Program-made: the position numbers and the translations under genes
NCBI GenBank assembly: GCA_011389605.1
Contig: JAABTZ010000002.1
Location: 1 to 31,214 of the forward strand
Length of the DNA: 31,214 bases
Reading direction: 5' to 3'
DNA from: Desulfobacteraceae bacterium
Lineage (GTDB): Bacteria > Desulfobacterota > Desulfobacteria > Desulfobacterales > Desulfosalsimonadaceae
Part shown: positions 8,693 to 16,420 of the stretch, in pieces
How positions within the stretch are numbered: position 1 is the first letter of the stretch
Layout: every line of letters begins with the position of its first letter
The notes under the pieces: model-generated
What the model saw: the letters and a program-made list of their open reading frames with translations, nothing else
Databases searched by the model: none
Told to the model about the DNA's origin: nothing

Positions 8693-8843
8693 GATGGTCC
8701 CGTAAAAAGTCTAATTTCAGATGGGGCCGTAAAAAGTTCAAGATCAAGGCTTGCGCGATTTTGAAGAATGCAGCGTACTTAGCCGTACGTGAAATTCTTA
8801 AAAATCGCGCGTAACGCAGATATTGGACTTTTTACGGTTCCAT
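8693..8843 (+). repeat. Family-1 long-hairpin repeat, copy F (best-preserved)
   Basis: The core spans 8720–8843 and folds end to end. CCGTAAAAAGT (8727–8737) pairs with ACTTTTTACGG (8827–8837). GCGCGATTTT (8753–8762) pairs perfectly with AAAATCGCGC (8801–8810). AAGAAT (8764–8769) pairs with ATTCTT (8794–8799), and CGTAC (8774–8778) with GTACG (8785–8789) around a 6-base loop. One end module precedes the core (8693–8719, GATGGTCCCGTAAAAAGTC). It sits in the gap between the permease gene and the T2SS operon. Confidence 0.9.
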
Positions 8844-8936
8844 AAAAACTGATGCATTATGCAATCTATCTTTTTTGGACATATCCGTAAAGAAAAGCAG
8901 GGCCTGAAAAAAGAATTTTTCATTTTACGAAAAATC

Positions 8937-8965
8937 TTGATCTGATTATTGATATTAGGTAATAT
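8937..8965 (+). promoter_or_regulatory. Candidate sigma-70 promoter for the T2SS operon
   Basis: TTGATC (8937–8942) and TAATAT (8960–8965) are separated by 17 bases, in the only A+T-rich, repeat-free stretch (about 8844–8974) upstream of gspG. Each box matches the consensus at four of six positions, so this is a candidate only. The leader to gspG would be about 135 bases and would contain the repeat fragments at 8975–9053. Confidence 0.4.
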
Positions 8966-8974
8966 TAAATTTTT

Positions 8975-9053
8975 CCCAAACTGAGCGTTTCAAATTTGAT
9001 GCACTCGTGAGAAATTTCGCGTAACGCAGATATTGGACTTTTTACGGTGCCAT
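8975..9053 (+). repeat. Composite of family-2 end and family-1 right end
   Basis: Bases 8975–8997 (CCCAAACTGAGCGTTTCAAA and onward) match the left end of the family-2 element at 5830 with a few differences. Bases 9008–9053 match the right end of family 1 (GCGTAACGCAGATATTGGAC, then TTTTTACGGTGCCAT). Neither element is complete. The fragment lies in the presumed 5' leader of the T2SS operon, immediately before gspG. Confidence 0.7.
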
Positions 9054-9104
9054 TAGACTTTTTCCATGCTCAAAAACCATTGCACTATTATTAAGGCAAA
9101 ATCC

Positions 9105-9578
9105 ATGAATTTTTACCCTGAAACAATTCACAAAAAAAACAATACCGGTTTAAATGCCCGGGGATTTACGCTCATTGAACTCATGGTTGTAATTGTTATT
9201 CTGAGCATCCTTGCTGTCTACATGGTGCCCAGAATCATGGGGCGCCCGGAACAGGCAAAGCAGCTCAAGGCCAGAATCGATATCCAGGCGCTTGAAACAG
9301 CTCTAAAACTGTATAAGCTTGACAACGGCCAGTATCCAACCACGCAACAGGGCCTTGAAGCCCTGGTTCAGCCGCCTGATTCAGGGCCTTCTGCAAAAGG
9401 CTGGCGGGAAGGCGGATACATTGAAAAAGGCAAAATAGCACAAGACCCCTGGGGCAATGATTACGTGTATATCAGCCCTGGTGTACATGATGACTATGAC
9501 ATTATCTCCTACGGCGCCGACGGGGAACCTGGCGGCGATGGCGATAATGCAGACATTCAAAGCTGGGACCTTGAATAA
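9105..9578 (+). CDS. gspG: T2SS major pseudopilin GspG
   Basis: GspG is the main subunit of the short periplasmic pseudopilus that pushes substrates through the secretin. The prepilin site is clear: Arg-Gly20 then Phe21-TLIELMVVIVILSIL, with Glu at +5. The globular part has the GspG pattern TALKLYKLDNGQYPTTQQGLEAL, and the C-terminus holds the calcium-site-like sequence DGEPGGDGDNADI. I chose the ATG at 9105 (157 residues) because AAGG at 9093–9096 precedes it by 8 bases. The ATG at 9066 has no Shine–Dalgarno and sits just after a repeat fragment. The leader peptide of 20 residues is longer than usual. First gene of the operon. Confidence 0.96.
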   Translation: MNFYPETIHKKNNTGLNARGFTLIELMVVIVILSILAVYMVPRIMGRPEQAKQLKARIDIQALETALKLYKLDNGQYPTTQQGLEALVQPPDSGPSAKGWREGGYIEKGKIAQDPWGNDYVYISPGVHDDYDIISYGADGEPGGDGDNADIQSWDLE

Positions 9579-9613
9579 ATCGGGACCCCGTCCATTTACT
9601 TTACGCAACCGTT

Positions 9614-10132
9614 TTGCCGTTGATTTTAAAATCCCCTGCACACAACCAGAAGGCATTTACGCTAATTGAGCTGATCGTGGTGGTCAGCCTTATTGGTATA
9701 ACGCTTTTTTTTACCATACCCCGGCTGCACCAGTCCTTTTTTACGCCTGACTCCCGAAAGCTGACCGCCTGGATGCAGTTTCATGTAAAGGATTTGAAAA
9801 ACCGGGCCGTGCAAACCAGCATTGTCTTTATTTTATACGTTGACCTGGATGAAAACCGTATATGGATCGGGCACGGGGCAATGGATGAGGAAGCAATGCA
9901 AGAGGCAGAGTCCCAGGCTTTGGTCCTGTCTGGCGCAAACCGCTTTGTCAGTGTTGTGTATCCCGGAGAAAATCGTATATCCGACGGAACTGCTGAAATT
10001 AAATTTTATCCCGGGGGATACTCGGACCGTGCCGTGTTAAATCTTGAAACCGATGAATATCAGCGACTCTCCTATGAGATCAGGTCTTTTCTGCCAAAGG
10101 TGAGAATCCTGGATGACGATGCTTTATTTTAA
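9614..10132 (+). CDS. gspH: T2SS minor pseudopilin GspH
   Basis: GspH is a minor pseudopilin near the pseudopilus tip. The N-terminal helix is KA|FTLIELIVVVSLIGITLFF; the residue before the cleavage point is Ala14, not the usual Gly. A globular domain of about 135 residues follows. No ATG is available upstream in this frame: after the in-frame stop at 9572–9574 the only standard candidates are TTG at 9614 or TTG at 9620. Neither has a good Shine–Dalgarno, so translation may depend on reading through from gspG, 35 bases upstream. The 3' end overlaps gspI by 20 bases. Position between gspG and gspI supports the assignment. Confidence 0.88.
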   Translation: MPLILKSPAHNQKAFTLIELIVVVSLIGITLFFTIPRLHQSFFTPDSRKLTAWMQFHVKDLKNRAVQTSIVFILYVDLDENRIWIGHGAMDEEAMQEAESQALVLSGANRFVSVVYPGENRISDGTAEIKFYPGGYSDRAVLNLETDEYQRLSYEIRSFLPKVRILDDDALF

Positions 10133-10550
10133 AACCATCCGGAATCATAAGAGTCATAGGTTTTCCCGGGGGTTTACCCTGCTTGAGGTTCTTGTCTCCC
10201 TTGCCATTATTGCAACTGTGCTTGTAAGCATAATGCGGCTTCAGGGCCAGACCATTGCCATGAATGAAACCGTGCGGTTCTATTCCATCGCCCCTTTTCT
10301 TGCCCAGTCTAAAATGGCTGAAATCCGCATGGATTCACAGTCTTTTCCAGGAAGCGATAAAGGTGATTTTGGCAGTGATTTTTCTGAATATGCCTGGGAG
10401 ATCCGTGTTGAGGATCAGGAAGTATTATTTGAGGAAGATCTGGAAATGTTTTTTCTCGACGTCCTTGTCACTGTAAGGCATCCGGGCTGGGGGCTTGTCT
10501 ATCAGCTTGAAGGGAAGTTGCCCGGACAGGAAGAAGGGCTGAGTTCATGA
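10113..10550 (+). CDS. gspI: T2SS minor pseudopilin GspI
   Basis: This 145-residue minor pseudopilin starts the tip complex with GspJ and GspK in characterised systems. The cleavage site is RG20|FTLLEVLVSLAIIATVL, with Glu at +5. Typical GspI features follow: LQGQTIAMNETVRFYSIAPFLAQSKMAEIRM, the conserved region where the chain turns into the globular domain. Two ATGs (10113 and 10119) lie inside the gspH end, so the start is certain only to two codons. The last codon overlaps the gspJ start as ATGA, a sign of coupled translation. Confidence 0.94.
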   Translation: MTMLYFKTIRNHKSHRFSRGFTLLEVLVSLAIIATVLVSIMRLQGQTIAMNETVRFYSIAPFLAQSKMAEIRMDSQSFPGSDKGDFGSDFSEYAWEIRVEDQEVLFEEDLEMFFLDVLVTVRHPGWGLVYQLEGKLPGQEEGLSS

Positions 10551-11296
10551 GAGTGCATCAGCTTTTCACCAGCAAAAAATCATGCCGTAATTCAGGTTTC
10601 ACCCTCCTGGAAATTCTTATTGCCACAGCTATTTTTGCAGTTATTGCAACTATTGTCTACAGTGCTTTAAATGCTTCCATATCCAGGGTTGGTGCCATAA
10701 AAGACGGGGATTTTGTTTTTGACATGGCAGCGGGCTGCCTTCACCGTATGAGCGCGGACCTGCACGCTGTGTATGTGGATCAGTATCCTGCTTTTAAACC
10801 ACCGGATTATGATGATCCTGCTGATCCATATGTTTTTGAAGGCGATACAGACTATGTGGGATCAGAGTCCTTTTCCCGGATGCGGTTTGCCTCCACGGAA
10901 CACTTGCCAGTATCAACCGGAGACCCGGAAAATACAGCCCCGGAAGCAGGCATTGCCGAAATCAGCTATTACGTGGAAGAGGATGAAGACCAGGAATCAG
11001 TATATGTTATCAGGCGCGGCGACCGGCCGTTTCCATATGATGTGGATCCATATGATACCGAGCCTGGCGATGATCCCGTGCTGTGCACGAATGTCACGGA
11101 GTTGAAATTTACCTTTTTTGATAATGAAGGCAATACATTTGAGACCTGGAATTCTTCTGATGAAAATGTTAAGTATGCCACGCCAACGGCCGTGGAAATT
11201 TTTTTTAAAATAAAGACCGGGCAGGGTGAATATCCATTTTTCACCCGGGTTTTCATGCCGGTCTGCCGGGAGCCTCTCGAACGTGTTGAAAGATAA
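10547..11296 (+). CDS. gspJ: T2SS minor pseudopilin GspJ
   Basis: This 249-residue minor pseudopilin has a 17-residue leader, the site SG17|FTLLEILIATAIFAVIATIVY and Glu at +5. The globular part is large and acidic, with an aspartate-rich stretch (YDVDPYDTEPGDDP) in the region where GspJ proteins carry loops. It would form the trimeric tip with GspI and GspK. The start ATG overlaps the gspI stop, and the end overlaps the gspK start by 14 bases, so three consecutive genes are translationally linked. Confidence 0.93.
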   Translation: MRVHQLFTSKKSCRNSGFTLLEILIATAIFAVIATIVYSALNASISRVGAIKDGDFVFDMAAGCLHRMSADLHAVYVDQYPAFKPPDYDDPADPYVFEGDTDYVGSESFSRMRFASTEHLPVSTGDPENTAPEAGIAEISYYVEEDEDQESVYVIRRGDRPFPYDVDPYDTEPGDDPVLCTNVTELKFTFFDNEGNTFETWNSSDENVKYATPTAVEIFFKIKTGQGEYPFFTRVFMPVCREPLERVER

Positions 11297-12371
11297 CAAC
11301 AAAGGTATTGCACTGCTGATAACACTGACTATTATCACGGTCTTGGTGGCCGTGGCATTTGAGCTAAACCGGCAGGTGGGATCTTCGGTTACCCGCAGCG
11401 GCGCAAGTCGTGACCGCTTAACCTTAAGAGACCGGATTGATTCAGGCATCAGTCTGGCGGAAATGATCCTTGTTCAGGACAAGGAACAGACAGAAGTGGA
11501 TTCGGTCCAGGAAGACTGGGCAGACCCGGAAAAAGTAAAGGAAGTTTTGCAGGAAGCCGGGTTTGCAGAAGACCAACTAAGCCTTGTAATCACAGATGAA
11601 TTGTCCCGCCTTCAGATAAACGCCCTGGTGCAGTTTCCCGAAGGCCGGCAGTTTCAGCCCAGTCAGCGCGAGCTGTGGCTTCGTTTTTTGGATATGCTCA
11701 TAGCACAGCAGGACGAGGATCTAACACACTTGTTTTCAGAGCCATTGGAACCTGATATGATTATAAACCCGGTTAAGGACTGGCTTGATTCAGGCGATGA
11801 TGATGCCATTACCGGCCTGACCGGTGCGGAGTCAGACTATTACCAGAGCCTTGATCGGCCTTATACATGCAGAAACGGCCCGTTCCGGCATGTATCGGAG
11901 CTTTTGCGCGTTCGCAACGTCACAGCTGAGCTGTTTTCCCATATGGATGAAAATGCAGGTATCAGCAATTTTATAACCGTACACGGCATCAGCCCCGCCC
12001 CGGAAGACCGGCATGATTTTACCTATGAAGGCAAAATAAATATCAATACCGCGGAGGTGCCGGTGCTTGCCGCCCTGATGCCAATGGGCCATGAGTTTCT
12101 GGCAGCTGAGCTGGCCGCCTTCAGGCAGGAAACCGCAGGCGGGGAATATGTCTATGATCTGAGCAGTCCAAGCTGGTATCAGCAGGTTCCGGGCATGGAA
12201 GACGTGGAGATTGACTCATCTCTGGTTACAGTTAAAAGTGATTTATTTCGTGTCAGGTGTGAAGCCCGGCTAAATGACAGCAGGATGGCGGCCACGGTGA
12301 TTCTCAGGCGGGAACAGGCCGAAGAAACGGGCAAGTGGAAATGTATGGTATTGAACTGGGAATATAAATAG
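11283..12371 (+). CDS. gspK: T2SS tip pseudopilin GspK
   Basis: GspK is the largest minor pseudopilin and caps the pseudopilus. I place the start at GTG 11283, giving 362 residues and an 8-residue leader KDNNKG|IALLITLTIITVLVAVAFELNRQ. GGGAG at 11268–11272 lies 10 bases upstream. An ATG further upstream (11226) would put an unrelated 19-residue extension before the leader and is unlikely. As is typical for GspK, position +5 is not Glu (it is Ile). The middle holds the helical domain expected of GspK (for example ITGLTGAESDYYQSLDRPY and NINTAEVPVLAALM), similar to other GspK proteins. Confidence 0.93.
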   Translation: MLKDNNKGIALLITLTIITVLVAVAFELNRQVGSSVTRSGASRDRLTLRDRIDSGISLAEMILVQDKEQTEVDSVQEDWADPEKVKEVLQEAGFAEDQLSLVITDELSRLQINALVQFPEGRQFQPSQRELWLRFLDMLIAQQDEDLTHLFSEPLEPDMIINPVKDWLDSGDDDAITGLTGAESDYYQSLDRPYTCRNGPFRHVSELLRVRNVTAELFSHMDENAGISNFITVHGISPAPEDRHDFTYEGKININTAEVPVLAALMPMGHEFLAAELAAFRQETAGGEYVYDLSSPSWYQQVPGMEDVEIDSSLVTVKSDLFRVRCEARLNDSRMAATVILRREQAEETGKWKCMVLNWEYK

Positions 12372-12408
12372 GATATAAATAATCGGGTTTTGCGCCAAAA
12401 GCTTATTG

Positions 12409-12427
12409 CAGGCCTTTTTAAAGCCTG
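12409..12427 (+). other. Small hairpin in the gspK–gspL gap
   Basis: CAGGC-C-TTT faces AAAGCCTG with one bulged base and a two-base loop. It lies in the 95-base gap between gspK and gspL, the widest within the gspG–gspE run. No T-run follows on the plus strand, so it is not a convincing terminator. It could be a processing or attenuation point, or nothing. Confidence 0.25.
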
Positions 12428-12466
12428 AACAGATAAAAAAATCAGCCGTATTGTTATGAAACGTCT

Positions 12467-13942
12467 ATGAGCAATCGTATACTGTCAATTGATATCCGGA
12501 AGCAGGGAATATGCGCTGTGCTGGTGCGGACCGCCCTGAAGGGAAACCGCATAGAAGCACACAGAAGCATTTCCTTTCTGGATGCACCTGCCGATGTATC
12601 CGGGCCTGGAGACAGGCTTGCCTGGGCTATTGGAGTGATAGTCGATGAACTTCCGGTTTCAGGTGCCGGCTGCCTTGTTTCCATTGCGTCTTCGGAGGTC
12701 TCTTTTCGGAACCTGCAGGTGCCTTTCAAAGATACCAGAAAAATCCGCCAGGTTCTCCCCTTTGAGCTTGAGCCGACTCTGCCCTATGAGATTGATGACC
12801 TTGAAGTGGATTTTCTGCATGTACGGCAGGCAGAGCAGACCGATTTGATCGTTGCCGCGGTGGAAACCAGAAAACTTAATATTATTGAGGAAATTTTCCG
12901 GAGATATGATTTAAACCCCGGGGTTATCACCATTGGTGCGGCTGCAACGGCACTTTGCATTGCCAGGTATTCGGAGGCTGCGGGGAAAAATTTTCTCCTG
13001 CTCGACATTGACGGCTCCAATGCAGCTGCTTGTATAGTGGTTGACAACAAAATACATCTGATTCGTACTCTGCGCACAGGGGCTGCAAAAGACCCGGCGG
13101 ATTCCGCAAAGGCCGTATCTTCAGGTGTCAGCCGCATGCTGGCTGCTTTTGAATCCCTTTACGACACGGATCCGGAAATATATGCTGTAATGGTGTCCGG
13201 AGTCGATGAGCTGCCTGATGCCTTTTTGGACATCCTGGCCAGGGATTTGGGCATTGAGGTTAAGCTGGTTAATGTAGCAGCTGATACCAGGCTTTATGTG
13301 CCGGCAGCAGACGACCTTCTTGTCGGGCCTTCGGCAAACGGGGCTGTCAGCTTAACAGGAATTGAAACTTCGGGTATCCGTCCTTTTCAGTTTAACCGCA
13401 GCCATCATTTTTTGCAGAAGTACTGGGCGGAAAACAGGACCGAGCTTATCAGCACAGGCATACTGGCAGTTCTGGTCTTTCTTGTAATGATGTTTCAGGT
13501 GGTGTTTGAAAACCGTAAATTGCAGCAGCAGATCTCAGAAGTCGACGGGCAGATCACATCCATTTTCAGAGAAACTTTCCCGGAAGCCACCCGGATTGTT
13601 GATCCGGTGCAGCAGATGCGCGCAGGTATTGACCGGTTAAAAGAGCAGAACGTTTTTGCCCGGGAAAGTCGGGCAGATATTCCAAACATAGATATTCTAA
13701 AAGATATCAGTGAACTGGTTTCAGACAATATCAATGTGGTCATTACCCGTTTTGTCCGCGGGGATAACAGTGTTCAGCTGGCGGGTTTGACCGACACATT
13801 CAATGCAGTAGATGATATAAAGATGCAGCTGGAAAAATCTTCCCTCTTCAGCCGGATAACAATCAGTTCGGCCAACACGGACAAAGCCTCTGGCCGGGTA
13901 CGTTTCCGGATCAGGATCGATCTGGCTGAAGTGCAACCGTAA
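12467..13942 (+). CDS. gspL: T2SS inner-membrane platform protein GspL
   Basis: GspL links the cytoplasmic ATPase GspE to the membrane platform. This 491-residue protein has an actin-like cytoplasmic domain (residues 1–315, with ILSIDI at 5–10 and LLLDIDGSNAAACIV at 177–191, like PilM/FtsA-type nucleotide-fold strands). One membrane span follows (about 327–346). The periplasmic part starts with a coiled segment and carries the GspL-like FPEATRIVDPVQQMRAGI (371–388), ending in a ferredoxin-like fold. It is somewhat longer than many GspL proteins. It sits directly before gspM, as in other T2SS operons. Confidence 0.9.
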   Translation: MSNRILSIDIRKQGICAVLVRTALKGNRIEAHRSISFLDAPADVSGPGDRLAWAIGVIVDELPVSGAGCLVSIASSEVSFRNLQVPFKDTRKIRQVLPFELEPTLPYEIDDLEVDFLHVRQAEQTDLIVAAVETRKLNIIEEIFRRYDLNPGVITIGAAATALCIARYSEAAGKNFLLLDIDGSNAAACIVVDNKIHLIRTLRTGAAKDPADSAKAVSSGVSRMLAAFESLYDTDPEIYAVMVSGVDELPDAFLDILARDLGIEVKLVNVAADTRLYVPAADDLLVGPSANGAVSLTGIETSGIRPFQFNRSHHFLQKYWAENRTELISTGILAVLVFLVMMFQVVFENRKLQQQISEVDGQITSIFRETFPEATRIVDPVQQMRAGIDRLKEQNVFARESRADIPNIDILKDISELVSDNINVVITRFVRGDNSVQLAGLTDTFNAVDDIKMQLEKSSLFSRITISSANTDKASGRVRFRIRIDLAEVQP

Positions 13943-13967
13943 AAGTGCGAAAACGGATAATAAACTG

Positions 13968-14501
13968 ATGCAGAAAATAATTAATTTAAATCGCAGGGAA
14001 AGGCTGGTGGTATTTGCAGGAGCCGCCTTTGTCCTGGTTTTTTTATTTTTTCAGGTGCTGATCCAGCCCGTATTTGAAAAACGCACAGAGCTTGGCCAGA
14101 GGCTGGAAACCAGGCAGGCTGCCCTTGCAGACATGGGTGAGATGTATCGCCAGTATCAATTGCTTCAAAGCAATGCACAAAGGGCTCAGGGGCGTTACGC
14201 AGTAAGGCCTGAGGGCTTTACATTGTTTTCATTCATGGACCGGGCCGCCGGAGAAACACGTATAAAGGAAAACATTACTTACATGAAACCCAGCAGCACC
14301 ACGGATGAGGCCGCGGGCATAAAGATATCCTACGTTGAGCTCAAGTTCCAGGAGGTTACCCTGGAGGATCTGGCCGCCTATCTGTTCAGGGTGGAAACCT
14401 CTGATAACATGGTTCGTGTTAACAGGTTGTCGATTTCAAAGACCGGGGAAACCGACGGCCTGCTTTCCGTGGTCATGCAGGCCGAGACAGTGGAAGCATG
14501 A
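13968..14501 (+). CDS. gspM: T2SS platform protein GspM
   Basis: This 177-residue protein has a short cytoplasmic start, one transmembrane helix (residues 16–33, VFAGAAFVLVFLFFQVLI), a coiled-coil segment (EKRTELGQRLETRQAALADM) and a small periplasmic domain of ferredoxin-like size. This is the standard GspM/PilO-like layout. GspM pairs with GspL and stabilises the GspE–GspL complex. The primary sequence is weakly conserved in this family, so the call rests on architecture and position between gspL and gspN. Confidence 0.85.
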   Translation: MQKIINLNRRERLVVFAGAAFVLVFLFFQVLIQPVFEKRTELGQRLETRQAALADMGEMYRQYQLLQSNAQRAQGRYAVRPEGFTLFSFMDRAAGETRIKENITYMKPSSTTDEAAGIKISYVELKFQEVTLEDLAAYLFRVETSDNMVRVNRLSISKTGETDGLLSVVMQAETVEA

Positions 14502-14562
14502 CGTTTTGCATGGTTGACTACAGCTTGGGCTGTCATATTCCTTTTAGCCTATACAAAGAAAA

Positions 14563-15441
14563 ATGGTTGCATTGCCTGTAATGAGAAATACAAAAAAAAT
14601 TCTTTCCTGGATATTCTACATTGCCGCACTGGTGGTGGTTTTTCTGTATTTTCTTTTTCCATCGGATGCGGTGAAGCAATACCTTCAGTATCAATTGGAA
14701 AGTACCAGTAATAACGTAATATCCGCTGAGATTGATCATCTCTCCCCGGGTTTTCCGCCTGCGCTTGTGCTGAAAGGCGTTGTTTTAACCTATCAACAGA
14801 TGGATGCTCTACAGCTGGATCGCGCTGCCGTATCTCCGGTATACGGAAAAATGTTCAATAACAGCCGTGCAGTAAATTTCAGGGCTGATCTGGGAGGGGG
14901 AAGCGCACTTGGCTGGCTGGAACTGGAAGATGCCGGCGGCGTGCCGCAGATTGCTCTTGAAATGGAGCTGGAAGACGTGGACATGGAGTCCTTTCATATA
15001 ATCCGGAACATAAGCGGAAAAACTGTTTCAGGCAGTCTTGAGGGTGAACTTGTTTTCAGCGGAGGAATACCCGGCCAAACAGGAAGCGGTTCAGCGCAGC
15101 TCAGGGCCAGGCAGTGCACTGTGAGCCTTGAACCGGCAGTTTTCGGATTAACGGAGTTTACATTCCGGTATTTTCAGGCGGATCTTGAAATTGAAAACCA
15201 GCGTTTAAATATTGCCGGTCTGCGCCTGGACGGAAGTCAGTTTTCAGGGGAGGGCAGCGGCCGGATTTTGCTCAGACAGCCGGTTGAAAACAGCCAGATT
15301 CAGCTGTCACTGTCCATAAAACCGCACCCGGCCCTGCTCAAAACCGTTGGCGGGATGCTGCCAAAAAAATATCTCAATGAAAAAGGTATTCCGGTGCGCA
15401 TTTCCGGAACCGTCAAAGATCCGTCCTGGTCTGTCCGGTGA
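14563..15441 (+). CDS. gspN: T2SS accessory protein GspN
   Basis: This 292-residue protein has one N-terminal transmembrane anchor (ILSWIFYIAALVVVFLYFLF) and then a periplasmic, beta-rich region with AsmA/GspN-like phrases (ISAEIDHLSPGFPPALVLKGVVLTY; LNIAGLRLDGSQFSGEGSGRILL). It ends with GIPVRISGTVKDPSW, a typical closing motif of GspN proteins. GspN is absent from many T2SS loci and its role is not well defined. The start could be ATG 14563 or ATG 14581; neither has a strong Shine–Dalgarno. It is placed between gspM and gspC. Confidence 0.85.
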   Translation: MVALPVMRNTKKILSWIFYIAALVVVFLYFLFPSDAVKQYLQYQLESTSNNVISAEIDHLSPGFPPALVLKGVVLTYQQMDALQLDRAAVSPVYGKMFNNSRAVNFRADLGGGSALGWLELEDAGGVPQIALEMELEDVDMESFHIIRNISGKTVSGSLEGELVFSGGIPGQTGSGSAQLRARQCTVSLEPAVFGLTEFTFRYFQADLEIENQRLNIAGLRLDGSQFSGEGSGRILLRQPVENSQIQLSLSIKPHPALLKTVGGMLPKKYLNEKGIPVRISGTVKDPSWSVR

Positions 15442-15493
15442 GCCCGGCTGGCTGGACGCGATTGTAATTAAAAAACCACAGCGGCCTGAAGCC

Positions 15494-16393
15494 ATGGTTA
15501 AGCTAAGCCTTAAAATTGTTCGTTTGTTGCTGGTTGCCGCAGCAGTTTTTATCTGCGTTGATCTGTTCTACGATCTTGTGTCGGCAAAGCTGCACTCCTT
15601 TGCACCCGGGCACAATATGCCTGAAATCCGCGAGAATCAAAAGCAGGCCCGGGATTCGGAAGGCAGGCGGACTGAGAGCAGCCAGTTTGACAATTATGCC
15701 AGTGTTGTTGAAAGGGATTTGTTTAAAACCGAGCAAGCGCCTCGGCCAAAGGAAACCATGGATGCCTCGGAGCTGGAAGAGCTGGAAAAGACACAGCTTA
15801 ATTTAACTCTGTGGGGGACTATTACAGGAACAGATAAAAAATCCTACGCTGTCATAGAGGAAAAATCCAAGCGGAAGCAGGCTTTGTACCAGCAGGGCGA
15901 TACTATTGAACAAGCCTTTATTAAAATGATTCTTCGCAAAAAAGTCGTTCTTACCGTGGATGGAAAAGATGAAATTCTTGAAATGGAGGAACTGGAGGAT
16001 CATTCCGGCAGAGTCTCCGAGCCTGCAGAAACCAGGATCTCAGATCCCCGGGAGCCTCCAGGGGATACCTCGCCCAGAACCGTAAATGTTGCCAGAGAAG
16101 ATATTGATAGTGCCATGCAGGATATCAACAATCTCATGCGTCAGGTCCGGATAAGGCCGTACTTTGAAAACGGACAGCCCAGCGGCATCATGCTCAGCGG
16201 GATACAGAAAAGTTCCATCTTTTCTGAAATGGGCCTGGAAAGCGGCGATATTGTCAAAGGAGTCAACGGCAGGCAGATCAGGTCCGTGGAAGATGCCATG
16301 AGCTTTTATGAAAATCTGAAATCCTCCAGCGAGGTTGAACTGGAGATTCAGCGTGAGGGCAGCCGGCAGACGGTTTTTTACCAGATCGATTAA
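15494..16393 (+). CDS. gspC: T2SS GspC with PDZ domain
   Basis: GspC connects the inner-membrane platform to the secretin GspD. From the ATG at 15494 it has 299 residues: a transmembrane helix (about 8–26, IVRLLLVAAAVFICVDLFY), a linker, and a homology-region domain (about 70–165, with VVERDLFK and LNLTLWGTITG). A C-terminal PDZ domain follows (about 215–299, with IMLSGIQKSSIFSEMGLESGDIV and VNGRQI). The open frame extends upstream into gspN to an ATG at 15347, but that part overlaps gspN and reads as non-membrane sequence, so I reject it. In enterobacterial loci gspC comes first; here it comes after gspN and directly before gspD. Confidence 0.93.
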   Translation: MVKLSLKIVRLLLVAAAVFICVDLFYDLVSAKLHSFAPGHNMPEIRENQKQARDSEGRRTESSQFDNYASVVERDLFKTEQAPRPKETMDASELEELEKTQLNLTLWGTITGTDKKSYAVIEEKSKRKQALYQQGDTIEQAFIKMILRKKVVLTVDGKDEILEMEELEDHSGRVSEPAETRISDPREPPGDTSPRTVNVAREDIDSAMQDINNLMRQVRIRPYFENGQPSGIMLSGIQKSSIFSEMGLESGDIVKGVNGRQIRSVEDAMSFYENLKSSSEVELEIQREGSRQTVFYQID

Positions 16394-16420
16394 ATTGTGG
16401 AGTACAACGGGGAAAACATT

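Noticed and set aside
7295..9065. Insertion sequence between the transpeptidase and T2SS genes
   Set aside because: Repeat ends are inverted, but there is no transposase frame and the intervening gene is an ordinary permease; no target duplication is evident.
12409..12440. Terminator between gspK and gspL
   Set aside because: The stem is short with a bulge and is followed by an A-run rather than a T-run on the coding strand.
15347..15493. Longer N-terminus for gspC
   Set aside because: The extra 49 residues overlap the end of gspN and precede a normal membrane anchor that begins at the ATG 15494.
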